Below are positions 13,705 to 14,517 of a DNA stretch of 14,517 nt, one piece after another (within the stretch, counting starts at the first letter, position 1; each line of letters opens with the position of its first letter). Source of the DNA: Methanoculleus sp. UBA77 (GTDB lineage: Archaea; Halobacteriota; Methanomicrobia; Methanomicrobiales; Methanoculleaceae); assembly GCA_002499455.1 (NCBI GenBank), contig DALN01000071.1:9321-23837 (forward strand). Reading direction: 5' to 3'. Below the pieces are notes generated by a model. The model was not told where the DNA came from. It made no database searches and was given only the letters and a program-made list of their open reading frames with translations. Both the position numbers and the translations under genes were made by a program.

Positions 13705-14517
13705 ATGAAACGACCTTTACTGTTCAGTCTGTGCATTGTCCTGCTCCTGTCGATCTCTGCCGCAAGCATGGCAGTCTCGATTGGAGCGGGCCCTGTGCTG
13801 CTGAACCCTGATGAGCATGTGAACATTACACCGGTAAACAGTACCGAGACGTACCAGATCCCGGAGACGACGGTGCTTGGCGCACTCGACGCGGCCTCGA
13901 TTCTGGGAGCATTTGATTACCAGGTCGCCGAGGGACCGCCTCCAGACCAGGGGAATCTCAGCATCATATCGATCACCGATCCCGTAAACCAGATGGAGAT
14001 CAAGAACGAGATGGTGAATGAGACGCCCTACGCCTGGACGTACTGGGTGAACGGCGAGCGGGCGACGACCGGACCTGCGCTGGCGAACGTGACCGACGGC
14101 GACAATGTGACCTACTCCTACGGGCCGCCGCCGCACACTATCGAGAACGCATCGTATACGCTGACAGTCCTCGTGAACGTGACCGAAGTGGTGGAGAACG
14201 TGACTCCGGTGCCTACGGAGAACGTTACGCTGGCTGTTAATGTCTCCGATCAGCCGATTGTCAACAGCACGGTGGTCGTGGACAGTGCCACAATCAACGT
14301 GACGGGCTGGGCGGACATCCACGCGGACCTGAACGGAACGCCCGGGCCTATCATCGGCTACACCCAGATCAGCGAGGGTGTGAACGAGAACGTGACCGTG
14401 GCAATCGAGGTCGAGGACGCCACACCGGTACTCTATGCGATGCTCCATGTCGATGCGGGCGAACCGGGCGTCCATGAGTTCCCGGGTCCCGACGTGCCGA
14501 TCCTGGTGAACGGGACC
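13705..14517 (+). CDS. Secreted DUF4430 + DUF7282 protein, sequon-rich, partial
   Basis: Probable cell-surface protein, cut by the right window edge after 271 residues with no stop. Residues 1-23 are a signal peptide (MKRPLLF, hydrophobic core, AASMA). A DUF4430-like domain (about 50-140) shows TVLGALDAAS, WTYWVNG (111-117) and a DGDNVTYSYG end; this is the transcobalamin-like domain, known in some proteins to bind small ligands. A linker of NVT-containing repeats (150-180) leads to a DUF7282-like domain (about 181-271) with DQPIVNSTVVVD, WADIHADL and AMLHVDAGEPGVHEF. There are 16 N-x-S/T sequons, mostly NVT. Start at ATG 13705 is fixed by the G6 ribosome site. Domain calls are from pattern recognition; the missing C-terminus may carry an S-layer or membrane anchor. 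Confidence 0.85.
   Translation, partial: MKRPLLFSLCIVLLLSISAASMAVSIGAGPVLLNPDEHVNITPVNSTETYQIPETTVLGALDAASILGAFDYQVAEGPPPDQGNLSIISITDPVNQMEIKNEMVNETPYAWTYWVNGERATTGPALANVTDGDNVTYSYGPPPHTIENASYTLTVLVNVTEVVENVTPVPTENVTLAVNVSDQPIVNSTVVVDSATINVTGWADIHADLNGTPGPIIGYTQISEGVNENVTVAIEVEDATPVLYAMLHVDAGEPGVHEFPGPDVPILVNGT

Noticed and set aside
13717..14475. 252-codon minus-strand open frame at the right end
   Set aside because: Antisense to the DUF4430/DUF7282 gene; the His/Arg/Val-rich composition reflects the complement of the repeated Asn-Val-Thr codons.
1..14517. CRISPR array, tRNA genes, insertion sequence or defence island
   Set aside because: No regularly spaced repeats, no cloverleaf-like segments, no transposase, nuclease-helicase or toxin-antitoxin genes were seen.

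Overview
The window looks like chromosomal DNA of a methanogenic archaeon of the Methanomicrobiales, most likely Methanoculleus or a close relative. The evidence is the high GC content of the genes, the F420 gene cofE, an archaeal Sec61-beta, a 20S proteasome beta subunit with a short propeptide, the archaeal termination nuclease FttA (aCPSF1), TATA-type promoters and secreted proteins crowded with N-glycosylation sequons. The genus is an inference from overall character; no 16S or mcr gene is present. No tRNA, rRNA, CRISPR array, insertion sequence or phage gene was found.

Left part (1-3300). A minus-strand FAD oxidoreductase with a C-terminal Rieske domain runs off the left edge. It diverges from a GT4 glycosyltransferase of the trehalose synthase (TreT) type, and their shared 78-bp promoter region holds a perfect 11-bp palindrome. 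The glycosyltransferase converges on a small secreted protein of the 'QGYWKNH' type across a strong hairpin that probably terminates transcription. A 468-bp gap with two AT-rich promoter-like blocks and a GC-rich block follows.

Middle (3763-7094). cofE (F420 gamma-glutamyl ligase) ends tail-to-tail with the 52-residue Sec61-beta gene, which is too small for most ORF cut-offs; their stop codons overlap by 3 nt (4 nt between gene ends when counted from the cofE end). Sec61-beta diverges from an amidohydrolase through a 45-bp intergenic region with one symmetrical TATA block, so both transcripts may be almost leaderless. A UspA-type ATP-binding stress protein and a four-CBS-domain protein follow as a probable two-gene operon.

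Proteasome/termination operon (7239-12330). psmB, fttA and an MFS transporter are tightly packed (20-nt gap, then a 1-nt stop/start overlap). An aldehyde dehydrogenase follows after 39 nt, either in the same transcript or from its own weak promoter, and ends at a T8 tract. The psmB leader has two inverted repeats.

Right part (12547-14517). Two secreted, sequon-rich proteins lie in tandem: a fasciclin-domain protein and a DUF4430 plus DUF7282 protein cut by the right edge. Both have an AT-rich promoter and an unusual G6 Shine-Dalgarno. They are probably cell-surface proteins. I see no clear defence or mobile system; the most interesting items are regulatory (psmB leader, compact divergent promoters, palindromes over core promoters) and the glycoprotein pair.
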